From Nonomuraea turcica (lineage in GTDB: Bacteria; Actinomycetota; Actinomycetes; Streptosporangiales; Streptosporangiaceae): a stretch of DNA of 64,000 nt. The stretch covers positions 124,001 to 188,000 of the forward strand of contig NZ_JAUZQF010000013.1 of the NCBI RefSeq assembly GCF_030718205.1, written 5' to 3'. Positions 23,739 through 31,429 of this stretch are shown here, piece by piece (the first letter of the stretch is position 1; each line of letters opens with the position of its first letter). Position numbers and translations under genes: made by a program. A model generated the notes under the pieces. It did not search any database. It was not told the origin of the DNA and saw nothing but the letters and a program-made list of their open reading frames with translations.

Positions 23739-25133
23739 GTGACGAGGATCGTGATCATCGGTGGCGGACCCGGCGGCTACGAGGCGGCGCTGGTGGCCGC
23801 CCAGCTAGGCGCGCAGGTCACCATGGTCGAGCAGGACGGGCCGGGCGGCGCGTGCGTGCTGACCGACTGCGTGCCGTCCAAGACGCTGATCGCAACCTCC
23901 GTGCGCAAGCAGGCGCTGCTCGACGCGCCGGGGCTTGGCATCTCGTTCGACGGCGGGCCCGACGGCGAGCCGGGGACGGTCGGGGTCGACCTGCCGCTGG
24001 TCAACAAGCGGGTGAAAGAGCTGGCGCAGGCTCAGTCCGCGGACATCGCGACCCGGGTCGAGGCCGAGGGCGTCGAGATCATCAAGGCTCGTGGCCGATT
24101 GGTGGATCCGCAGGTCGTACGGGCGGGGGATCGCACGATCCGGGCCGACGTCGTGCTCGTGGCCACGGGCGCGACGCCGCGCGTGTTGCGCGGGGCAGAG
24201 CCCGACGGCGAACGCATCCTCAACTGGCGTCAGCTTTACGACCTGGAGGAGCTGCCCGAGCACCTGATCGTGGTGGGGTCGGGTGTGACCGGGGCGGAGT
24301 TCGCCGGTGCCTATCGCTCGCTCGGCGCCGAGGTCACGCTGGTCTCCAGCCGGGACCGGATGATGCCCAACGAGGACGCCGACGGCGCCGAGGTGCTCGA
24401 AGAGGTCTACCGGCGGCGTGGCATGAACGTCATGGGGCGCTCGCGCGCGTCCTCCGTCAAGCGCACCGCCGACGGAGTGGTGGTGACCCTGGAGGACGGG
24501 CGCACGGCCGAGGGATCCCATGCGCTGATGACGGTCGGCATGGTCCCCAACACGGCCGGGATCGGGCTGGAGGAGGCCGGGGTCCAGCTGGACCGGGGCG
24601 GGTTCATCAAGGTCGACAAGGTCTCGCGCACGTCGGCGCCGGGCGTTTACGCGGCTGGGGACTGCACGGGTGTGCTCATGCTGGCCTCCGTGGCGGCCAT
24701 GCAGGGGCGGATCGCGGTCTGGCATGCGCTCGGGGAGGCCGTGCAGCCGCTGCGGCTGGCCACGGTGGCCTCCAACATCTTCACCGACCCGGAGATCGCG
24801 GCGGTGGGGGTCGCGCAGCGGGCCATCGAGGCGGGCGAGATCGAGGCGAACGTCGTCAAGCTGCCGCTCGCCACGAACGCGCGGGCCAAGATGCAGGGCT
24901 TCAACGACGGCTTCGTCAAGCTGTTCTGCCGGCCGCACACGGGGATCGTGCTGGGCGGGGTCGTGGTGGCCCCGCGGGCGTCGGAGCTGATCCTGGCGGT
25001 GTCGGTGGCCGTCCAGCAGCGGCTGACGGTCGATCAGCTGGCGCACACGTTCGCGGTCTACCCGTCGCTGTCCGGCTCGATCACCGAGGCCGCCCGCCGC
25101 CTCATGCAGCCCCAGACGGCGAGCGGCATCTAG
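23739..25133 (+). CDS. lpdA: NAD(P)H-quinone dehydrogenase, LpdA-type flavoprotein
   Basis: About 464 residues of the flavoprotein disulfide reductase family. FAD-binding GGGPGGYEAALVAAQLG is at the start, the NAD(P) site is VVGSGVTGAEFAGAY, and the second FAD motif is GVYAAGDCTG. A CX4C pair is present (GGACVLTDCVPSK). The C-terminal His-Glu dyad of true lipoamide dehydrogenases is replaced (AVYPSLSGS), the pattern of mycobacterial LpdA, which reduces quinones. GTG 23739 was chosen because GGGAGA is correctly spaced for it and too close to ATG 23730. Confidence 0.85.
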   Translation: MTRIVIIGGGPGGYEAALVAAQLGAQVTMVEQDGPGGACVLTDCVPSKTLIATSVRKQALLDAPGLGISFDGGPDGEPGTVGVDLPLVNKRVKELAQAQSADIATRVEAEGVEIIKARGRLVDPQVVRAGDRTIRADVVLVATGATPRVLRGAEPDGERILNWRQLYDLEELPEHLIVVGSGVTGAEFAGAYRSLGAEVTLVSSRDRMMPNEDADGAEVLEEVYRRRGMNVMGRSRASSVKRTADGVVVTLEDGRTAEGSHALMTVGMVPNTAGIGLEEAGVQLDRGGFIKVDKVSRTSAPGVYAAGDCTGVLMLASVAAMQGRIAVWHALGEAVQPLRLATVASNIFTDPEIAAVGVAQRAIEAGEIEANVVKLPLATNARAKMQGFNDGFVKLFCRPHTGIVLGGVVVAPRASELILAVSVAVQQRLTVDQLAHTFAVYPSLSGSITEAARRLMQPQTASGI

Positions 25134-25143
25134 CCGGGTTCCC

Positions 25144-25950
25144 TCACCCTCCGACAATGCCGGGGCGGTACTGCCAGACGAATTCCAGCCACGGCGGGGC
25201 CACCCCCGTGAAGTGTGACCAACTGCCCGGTTCCGCACCGGGGTAGTCGCCTCGGACTTCGGACAGAAGCCTCAGTACGAAGCCCTCCCGGGTCAGGCTG
25301 TTGACAATCCGGCTCAGCGTCTGCGTGTACTCCCTCGGTTCGCTGATCAAGCGGCCGGGCGCCTTCCGGTCGTAGACCCAGTCCTGGTCGGGATAACTGG
25401 ACTCGGCTTCGTCCGTGTAGGGCAGCTTGAGCGTGTAACCCTCGCCGTTCCACGAGTCGTGCGTGAGTCCGGCGAAGAACGGGTTGGCGCACATCAGGTA
25501 GTAGTGGCCGCCTCGTGCGACGACTCTCGCCACCTCGCGGAAAACGATCCGGGAGTCCGGGACGAACGTCAACGAGTACGGATGCCAGACCAGGTCGAAC
25601 GAGGACTCGTCGAGGGCCGACAGATCCCGCATGTCTCCTTGGATGGTGCGGATGCCGACGCCGTAGTGCTCGGCGGCCGAGCGGTCACGCTCCAGCTGCC
25701 CGGACGAGATGTCGAGAACCGTCACGTCGGCTCCGAGCAGAGCGAAGGCCGCAGACTGCTGCCCGCCTCCTCCTGCCAGGCAGAGCACCTTCCGGCCGGC
25801 CAGGTCGCCAGGAAGGCCCAGCCTCTCCAGGCCCAGATAAGCCCGGGCCTTCTCCGTGTCGAGGTCGAGCATGGGACGGGTGAATAAGGCGTCCGCCTCC
25901 ACAAGGGCTTCCCAGCGTTCCTTGTTGTAGCGGTAGACGTCGTCCTGCAT
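25144..25950 (-). CDS. Class I SAM-dependent methyltransferase
   Basis: A 268-residue Rossmann methyltransferase. Motif I is KVLCLAGGGGQQSAAFALLG, followed by VTVLDIS for the SAM ribose acid, GDMRDLS, and FDLVWHPYSLTFV as motif IV. The C-terminal cap ends in EFVWQYRPG. It resembles the UbiE/Methyltransf_11 class. ATG 25950 was chosen for MQDDVYRYNKERW, with GGTGAT upstream. Substrate unknown. It converges on the lpdA-like gene with a 10-base gap. Confidence 0.82.
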   Translation of the reverse strand: MQDDVYRYNKERWEALVEADALFTRPMLDLDTEKARAYLGLERLGLPGDLAGRKVLCLAGGGGQQSAAFALLGADVTVLDISSGQLERDRSAAEHYGVGIRTIQGDMRDLSALDESSFDLVWHPYSLTFVPDSRIVFREVARVVARGGHYYLMCANPFFAGLTHDSWNGEGYTLKLPYTDEAESSYPDQDWVYDRKAPGRLISEPREYTQTLSRIVNSLTREGFVLRLLSEVRGDYPGAEPGSWSHFTGVAPPWLEFVWQYRPGIVGG

Positions 25951-26060
25951 GGCGATCACCCTAACCGCCCTTTGAGGCAGGGGCTGCACGGGGTTCGCCC
26001 GGGGCGTGGCTGGGCTGGTCGGGCTGGGCAGAACCCAAACGGCGGGCGATAGCCGTTGAC

Positions 26061-26088
26061 GTTTGTTGGTATGGACAGCAAACTAATT
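26061..26088 (+). promoter_or_regulatory. ROK-type operator candidate before GH31 operon
   Basis: The 28 bases from GTTTGTTGGTATGG to CAAACTAATT match the site between the LplABC operon and the ROK gene (54038-54065) at 21 of 28 positions without gaps, on the same strand. It overlaps the end of a TTGACG -35-like box at 26056 and lies 36 bases before the GH31 start. Confidence 0.65.
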
Positions 26089-26123
26089 CCCTGAGTTGGC
26101 GCAGCCGTCCATAAGGAGCTTCC

Positions 26124-28409
26124 ATGCCCTATCGCCCCCCATTGGTCGCGCACGAGTACTTCGTCGCGGACCCGCCCGAACTGCCGGTTCGCGCACGTGG
26201 CGAGGGTGGCCTGTCGGCGGTGGCCGCGGCCGAACTGGTCGCGGCCGATGGCGCCGAGGTGATGCTGAAGGCGGTCACGACGGCGGAGGAGACGCTGGTC
26301 GTGCAGGTTGGTGTGGCCGGCGAGGGTGTGATCCGGGTGCGGTTGTCGGAGGACGCGGCCGCCAGGCCGCGGTCGGAAGGCGCCATCTCGCTGGTGACCC
26401 CCGGCACGTACTCAGGGGCCCGTGCCGGGGTCACTCCAGGTGAGCCGATCGTGATCGATGCGGGATCCCTGAAGGCGGAGATCAGCCTCGCGCCGTGGCA
26501 CCTGCGCTTCACCGACGCGTCCGGGGCCACGCTGCTGGAGCAGGACCGTGGACACACCGACATCAGCGGACGGCTGCGTACGCTCCCGTTCGGCCGATCG
26601 AGCGCCGGCGGGGCGTCCGTGGCGTTCCACGAGAGCTTCGCCTCCGCGCCCGACGAGGCGTTCGCCGGGTTCGGGGAGTCGTTCACGCGGCTGGACAAGC
26701 GCGGCCAGCGGCCGCTCATGTGGAACTTCGACGCGTTCGGCGCCGAGTCGCAGCGGGCCTACAAGAACGTCCCCCTGTACGTGTCGAGCCGCGGCTACGG
26801 CGTGCTGGTCGACAGCGGCGCGCCCACCGAGTTCGACGTGTGCCAGTCCACCCACAGCGTCGTGCAGATCCTGGTGCCCGACGACGTCATGGACTACTAC
26901 GTGATCGCGGGGCCGACCCCGCCCGACGTTCTGGACCGTTACGACCGGCTGACGTGCCGCCCGTCGCTGCCGCCGAAGTGGGCGTTCGGGACGTGGATCT
27001 CGTCCGGGTTCTGCGTCGACAGCCAGGAGCGGGTGCTGGCCAGGGCGCGCACGATCAGGGAGCGCGGCATCCCGTGCGACGTGCTGCACCTGGACACCTA
27101 CTGGCAGACCGACGGGCACTGGTCGGACCTGCAGTGGGATCCCGTCAACTTCCCGCAGCCGGAGCAGATGCTGGATGAGCTTCATGAGATGGGGTTCAAG
27201 GTCTGTCTGTGGATGAATCCCTACATTTCCCATCTCAGCCCGGCCTTCGAGGAGGCGGCCCGCGCTGGATATTTCCTGAAGAAGGACGATGGGGAGGCGT
27301 ACGTCGCCGACTGCTGGCACGGTTCCTTCCCCGCCTGCGGGATCGTCGACTTCACCAATCCGGCGGCGGCCGGCTGGTTCAAGGGGCTGCTGAGAGATCT
27401 GCTGCGGCAGGGCGTGGACGCGTTCAAGACGGACTTCGCGGAGGGCGTGCCCGCGGACGCCGTCGCGTACAACGGGATGAGCGGGACCGACCTGCACAAC
27501 GTCTACACGCTGCTGTTCAACGACGTGGTCGCCGACGTCACCCGTGAGGTCAACGGGCACGGGCTGGTGTGGGCGCGCTCGTCGTACCTGGGCGGGCAGC
27601 GGCACAGCGCCCAGTGGAACGGCGACACCTACACCAGCTACGCCGCCATGGGCAGCACGATCAGAGGCGGGCTCGCGCACGGCCTGTCCGGGGTGCCGTT
27701 CTGGAGCCACGACGCGGGCGGGTTCACCGGCCGGCCGTCGGACGATCTGTACGTCCGCTGGACCCAGTTCGGCGCCCTGTCGCCGCTGGTGCGGCTGCAC
27801 GGCACGACCACTCGCGAGCCGTGGGAGTTCCCGGCCGTCGAGGACCTGGCCGTGCAGGCGCTGAAGCTGCGCTACCGGCTGATGCCGTACATCTACTCGG
27901 CGGCCGTCGAGGCCGCGCGCACCGGCGCGCCCATGATGCGGGCGCTCTGCGTGGACTACCCGGACGACCCCGTGGCCTGGCAGGCCGACCTGGAGTACCT
28001 GTTCGGTCGCGACCTGCTGGTCGCGCCCATGGTCGCGCCCGAAGGCGTCAGGCAGGTGTACCTGCCGCACGGCCTGTGGGTCGACTACTGGACGGGTGAG
28101 GTGCTGGAAGGCACCCGTTACGTCCAGGTCAGCAAGCCGCTCGACCAGATCCCCCTGTTCGTCCGCCATGGCGCGCTGATACCGGTCTCCGAGCAAGGAG
28201 ACACGACCGACGTGCCGCAAGAGATCACCCTCGTCGCCTTCGGGGGCGGCGACAGCACTACCGAGATCCACGACGAAGACGGCGTGACGGTCGCCGTCGC
28301 CACCAGGGACGGCGATGAACTGCGTGTCGCCGTCACCGGCCCGAAGCGTGTCACCGCGGTGGAGATCGCCCCGGTGGCCGGAGCTCCCGCGCGGGCCGTC
28401 CTTTCGTAA
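26124..28409 (+). CDS. Alpha-xylosidase, GH31
   Basis: A 761-residue GH31 enzyme similar in layout to E. coli YicI: an N-terminal beta-sandwich, a (beta/alpha)8 barrel from about residue 265, and C-terminal beta domains. The nucleophile is Asp437 in FKTDFAEG, and the acid/base is Asp501 in WNGDTYTSY. The aromatic segment WISSGFCVD and FWSHDAGGF line the site. There is no signal peptide, so it should act in the cytoplasm on imported alpha-xylosyl oligosaccharides. AAGGAG precedes ATG 26124. It is first gene of the operon with the ABC importer and GH3. Confidence 0.9.
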   Translation: MPYRPPLVAHEYFVADPPELPVRARGEGGLSAVAAAELVAADGAEVMLKAVTTAEETLVVQVGVAGEGVIRVRLSEDAAARPRSEGAISLVTPGTYSGARAGVTPGEPIVIDAGSLKAEISLAPWHLRFTDASGATLLEQDRGHTDISGRLRTLPFGRSSAGGASVAFHESFASAPDEAFAGFGESFTRLDKRGQRPLMWNFDAFGAESQRAYKNVPLYVSSRGYGVLVDSGAPTEFDVCQSTHSVVQILVPDDVMDYYVIAGPTPPDVLDRYDRLTCRPSLPPKWAFGTWISSGFCVDSQERVLARARTIRERGIPCDVLHLDTYWQTDGHWSDLQWDPVNFPQPEQMLDELHEMGFKVCLWMNPYISHLSPAFEEAARAGYFLKKDDGEAYVADCWHGSFPACGIVDFTNPAAAGWFKGLLRDLLRQGVDAFKTDFAEGVPADAVAYNGMSGTDLHNVYTLLFNDVVADVTREVNGHGLVWARSSYLGGQRHSAQWNGDTYTSYAAMGSTIRGGLAHGLSGVPFWSHDAGGFTGRPSDDLYVRWTQFGALSPLVRLHGTTTREPWEFPAVEDLAVQALKLRYRLMPYIYSAAVEAARTGAPMMRALCVDYPDDPVAWQADLEYLFGRDLLVAPMVAPEGVRQVYLPHGLWVDYWTGEVLEGTRYVQVSKPLDQIPLFVRHGALIPVSEQGDTTDVPQEITLVAFGGGDSTTEIHDEDGVTVAVATRDGDELRVAVTGPKRVTAVEIAPVAGAPARAVLS

Positions 28410-28427
28410 CACCCCCCTGGAGGGATC

Positions 28428-29735
28428 ATGCGCAAACTCAGAGGCGCGGCGGCGCTGGCCGCTGCGGTCCTGGTCCTGACGGCCTGCGGCTCCGGCGGTA
28501 CCGAGAGTCCCCCGACGGCGCAGGGCACCGAGCCCCGCGTGCTGAAGCTCTGGCACTACGAGTCGAAAGACAGCGCCATGGCCAAGGCGTGGGCGGAGGC
28601 CATCAAGAAGTTCGAGGCGTCGCACCCGAACGTGACCGTCAAGTTCGAGGAGAAGGGCTTCGAGCAGATCCAGAAGACGGCGAGCATGGTGCTCAACTCC
28701 GATGAGGCGCCCGACATCATGGAGTACAACAAGGGCAACGCCACCGCCGGCCTGCTGTCCAAGCAGGGCCTGCTCACCGACCTGACCGAGGAGGCCACCA
28801 AGCGCGGCTGGGACAAGCTGCTGCCCGGCGGCCTGCAGACCACCGCCAAGTACGACGATCGCGGCGTCATGGGTGCCGGCAACTGGTTCGGCGTGCCGAA
28901 CTACGGCGAGTTCGTGATGGTCTATTACAACAAGGACCTGTTCGACAAGCACAAGGTCAAGGTCCCCACCACGTTCGAGGAGTTCACCGCCGGGCTGGAC
29001 ACGTTCGTCAAGGCCGGCGTGACGCCGATCTCGAACGCCGGCGCCGAATACCCGGCGCAGCAGATCCTCTACCAGCTCGCGCTCACCAAGGCGCAGAAGC
29101 CGTGGCTCGATGCGTTCCAGTCCTACAAGGGCAAGGTCGACTTCCACGGTCCCGAGTTCACCTACGGCGCGGACACGTTCACCGACTGGGTGAAGAAGGG
29201 CTACATCGCCAAGAACTCGGCCGGGCTCAAGGCCGAGGACATGGGCGTGGCGTTCATGAACGGCAAGTTCCCCATCATGATCAGCGGCAGTTGGTGGTAC
29301 GGCCGCGTGGCCTCCACGATCAAGGACTTCCAGTGGGGTCACTTCCTGTTCCCCGGAGCCACCATGTCGCCGGGTTCGAGCGGAAACCTGTGGGTCGTCC
29401 CCGAGAAGTCGAAGAACAAGGACCTGGCCTACGACTTCATCGACATCACGATGAGCAAGGAGATCCAGAACCTGCTGGGCAACTCCGGCGGTGTTCCCGT
29501 GGCCGCCGACCCGGCCGCGATCACCGACGCCAAGAGCAAGGAGCTCATCGAGTCCTTCAACAAGCTGACGACCGCCGACGGCCTGGCCTTCTACCCCGAC
29601 TGGCCGGCGCCCGGCTACTACGACGTGCTGGTGGCCGGGGTCCAGGAGCTCATCAACGGCAGCAAGACCCCCTCCGCGGTGCTGGACGAGATCGCCAAGC
29701 CGTACGAGGACAACCTCGCCGACATTGGTAACTAG
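28428..29735 (+). CDS. Sugar ABC transporter substrate-binding lipoprotein
   Basis: A 435-residue family 1 extracellular solute-binding protein. The signal peptide ends in the lipobox VLTACGSGG, giving a lipid-anchored receptor. The mature lobe starts with LKLWHYESKDSAMAKAW, and NKGNATAGLLSKQGLL and GSWWYGRV lie at the presumed ligand cleft. It lies between the alpha-xylosidase and two permeases, so oligosaccharide capture is the natural role. No ATPase gene is present; such importers usually share MsiK. Confidence 0.9.
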   Translation: MRKLRGAAALAAAVLVLTACGSGGTESPPTAQGTEPRVLKLWHYESKDSAMAKAWAEAIKKFEASHPNVTVKFEEKGFEQIQKTASMVLNSDEAPDIMEYNKGNATAGLLSKQGLLTDLTEEATKRGWDKLLPGGLQTTAKYDDRGVMGAGNWFGVPNYGEFVMVYYNKDLFDKHKVKVPTTFEEFTAGLDTFVKAGVTPISNAGAEYPAQQILYQLALTKAQKPWLDAFQSYKGKVDFHGPEFTYGADTFTDWVKKGYIAKNSAGLKAEDMGVAFMNGKFPIMISGSWWYGRVASTIKDFQWGHFLFPGATMSPGSSGNLWVVPEKSKNKDLAYDFIDITMSKEIQNLLGNSGGVPVAADPAAITDAKSKELIESFNKLTTADGLAFYPDWPAPGYYDVLVAGVQELINGSKTPSAVLDEIAKPYEDNLADIGN

Positions 29736-30599
29736 ATGAGAGTGCGTACGAGGGGGTACTGGCTCTACCTCGCCCCCAGCCTGCTGCTCTTCCTGGGCGT
29801 GATCGTCGTCCCGTTCCTCATGAACGTGGGCGCGAGCTTCACCCGCTGGTCCGGGGTGGGGACGCCCAGGTGGATCGGGTTCGACAACTACACCAGGCTG
29901 CTGCAGGACGAGCGGTTCTGGCAGTCGTTCCAGCACAACGTGGCGCTGATCGTGGCCATGGCCATCGTGCCGACCGCGATCGGCCTCGTGCTGGCGGCCG
30001 CGTTGTTCGACTACATCGGCAAGCGGTTCGGGGCCCGAACGGCCTCGGCGCTGCGCGCGATGTACTACCTGCCGCAGGTCCTGCCGGTGGCGGTGGCCGG
30101 CGTGGTGTGGGGGTGGATGCTGCACCCGTCGTACGGCGCGGTCAACCAGATCTTCGGGCTGGAGCTCGACTGGCTCGGCGATCCCGACCTGGCCCTCGCC
30201 ACGGTCATGGCGGTCATGGTCTGGTTCCAGCTCGGCTACCCGGTCGTGATCTTCATGGCCGGGCTGCAGCGGGTCGACCCGGCCTACTACGAGGCGGCCG
30301 AGATCGACGGGGCCTCGTGGTGGCGCAAGTTCTGGCACATCACGATCCCGCAGATCCGGCCGGAGATCTTCGTGGTGCTGCTGACGTGCACGATCGCCGC
30401 GCTGAAGGTCTTCGGACCGATCTTCGTGCTGACCAGGGGCGGGCCTGGCAACGCCACCATGGTCCCCTCGTACTTCTCGTACCTGAATTTCTTCCAGAAG
30501 AGCAACGTCGGGTACGGCTCCGCGATCGCCACGGTGCTGGCGTTGATCATCATCGTGGTGACGTTCCTGTTCCTGCGAGTCCAGGAGCGTGAGCAATGA
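29736..30599 (+). CDS. Sugar ABC transporter permease (MalF-type)
   Basis: A 287-residue inner-membrane protein with six hydrophobic helices. The EAA loop reads YYEAAEIDGASWWRKFWHIT, the coupling motif to the ATPase. It starts directly after the receptor stop (TAGATG) and overlaps the second permease as ATGA. Confidence 0.92.
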   Translation: MRVRTRGYWLYLAPSLLLFLGVIVVPFLMNVGASFTRWSGVGTPRWIGFDNYTRLLQDERFWQSFQHNVALIVAMAIVPTAIGLVLAAALFDYIGKRFGARTASALRAMYYLPQVLPVAVAGVVWGWMLHPSYGAVNQIFGLELDWLGDPDLALATVMAVMVWFQLGYPVVIFMAGLQRVDPAYYEAAEIDGASWWRKFWHITIPQIRPEIFVVLLTCTIAALKVFGPIFVLTRGGPGNATMVPSYFSYLNFFQKSNVGYGSAIATVLALIIIVVTFLFLRVQEREQ

Positions 30600-31417
30600 G
30601 GGGCCCAGGACGGTGGGCGGTGCTGTTCGCGCTGGTCGTGCTGGCGGTCGTGATGGTGTTCCCGTTCGCGATCGTGGCGATGAACGCGGTCAAGTCGCCG
30701 GCCGAGTACAGCACGCAAGGGCCGCTGAGCCTGCCTGACGGGCTCTATCTCCAGGGCATCATCGACTTCTGGAACCGGGTCGACTTCGGCACGAAGCTCT
30801 GGAACAGCTTCATCATCAGCGCCTCCGTGGCGGTGCTGGCCGTCGTGCTGTCGGTGCTCAACGCGTACGCGCTGGGCATCGGCAGGGTGAAGGGCCGGTT
30901 GTCCATCCTGGTGTTGTTCCTGGTGGCCAACACGCTGCCGCAGGAGGCGCTGGCCTACCCGCTCTACTACCTGTCCAAGGCGGTCGGGCTCTACGACACC
31001 CAACTGGCCGTCATCATCGTCATGACCGTGATCCAGGCGGCGTTCGGCACGTACCTGCTGAGCGCGGTCCTGGGGCAGTTCCCGAAGGAGATCCTCGAGG
31101 CCGCGGCGATCGACGGCGCGGGGCGGCTGCGATCGCTGCTGCGGATCGTGGTGCCGATCAGCAGGCCCACCATCAACGTCCTGCTGATCTTCTTCTTCAT
31201 CTGGACCTGGAACGAGTTCTTCCTCCCGCTGATCTTCCTGATCTCGAACGACACCCAGACGGTGCCCGTCGCGCTCGCCGTCCTGCAGGGCGAGAAGTTC
31301 ATGGACGCCACCATGTCCAGCGCTTCGGCCCTGCTCGGCGTCGTGCCGGCGATCGCCTTCTTCCTGATCTTCCAGCGCACGCTGACCCGAGGTGTGACGG
31401 TCGGCGCCATCAAATGA
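30596..31417 (+). CDS. Sugar ABC transporter permease (MalG-type)
   Basis: A 273-residue partner permease. The EAA loop reads LEAAAIDGAGRLRSLLRIV, and IWTWNEFFLPLIF is the typical MalG helix after it. ATG 30596 overlaps the preceding gene by four bases. The GH3 gene follows after 12 bases, so all five genes are probably one transcript. Confidence 0.92.
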   Translation: MRGPGRWAVLFALVVLAVVMVFPFAIVAMNAVKSPAEYSTQGPLSLPDGLYLQGIIDFWNRVDFGTKLWNSFIISASVAVLAVVLSVLNAYALGIGRVKGRLSILVLFLVANTLPQEALAYPLYYLSKAVGLYDTQLAVIIVMTVIQAAFGTYLLSAVLGQFPKEILEAAAIDGAGRLRSLLRIVVPISRPTINVLLIFFFIWTWNEFFLPLIFLISNDTQTVPVALAVLQGEKFMDATMSSASALLGVVPAIAFFLIFQRTLTRGVTVGAIK

Positions 31418-31429
31418 TGGAGACCCTTT

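Noticed and set aside
23555..23758. Longer N-terminus of the GGCT-like protein
   Set aside because: It would overlap the promoter and start of the divergent flavoprotein gene and adds residues before the conserved YAAYGSNM start that look non-coding.
26412..30596. A minus-strand open frame of nearly 1400 codons opposite the GH31/ABC genes
   Set aside because: It is a high-GC antisense shadow: composition is His/Arg/Gly/Val rich without domains, and both strands cannot encode these well-conserved enzymes and a giant protein.
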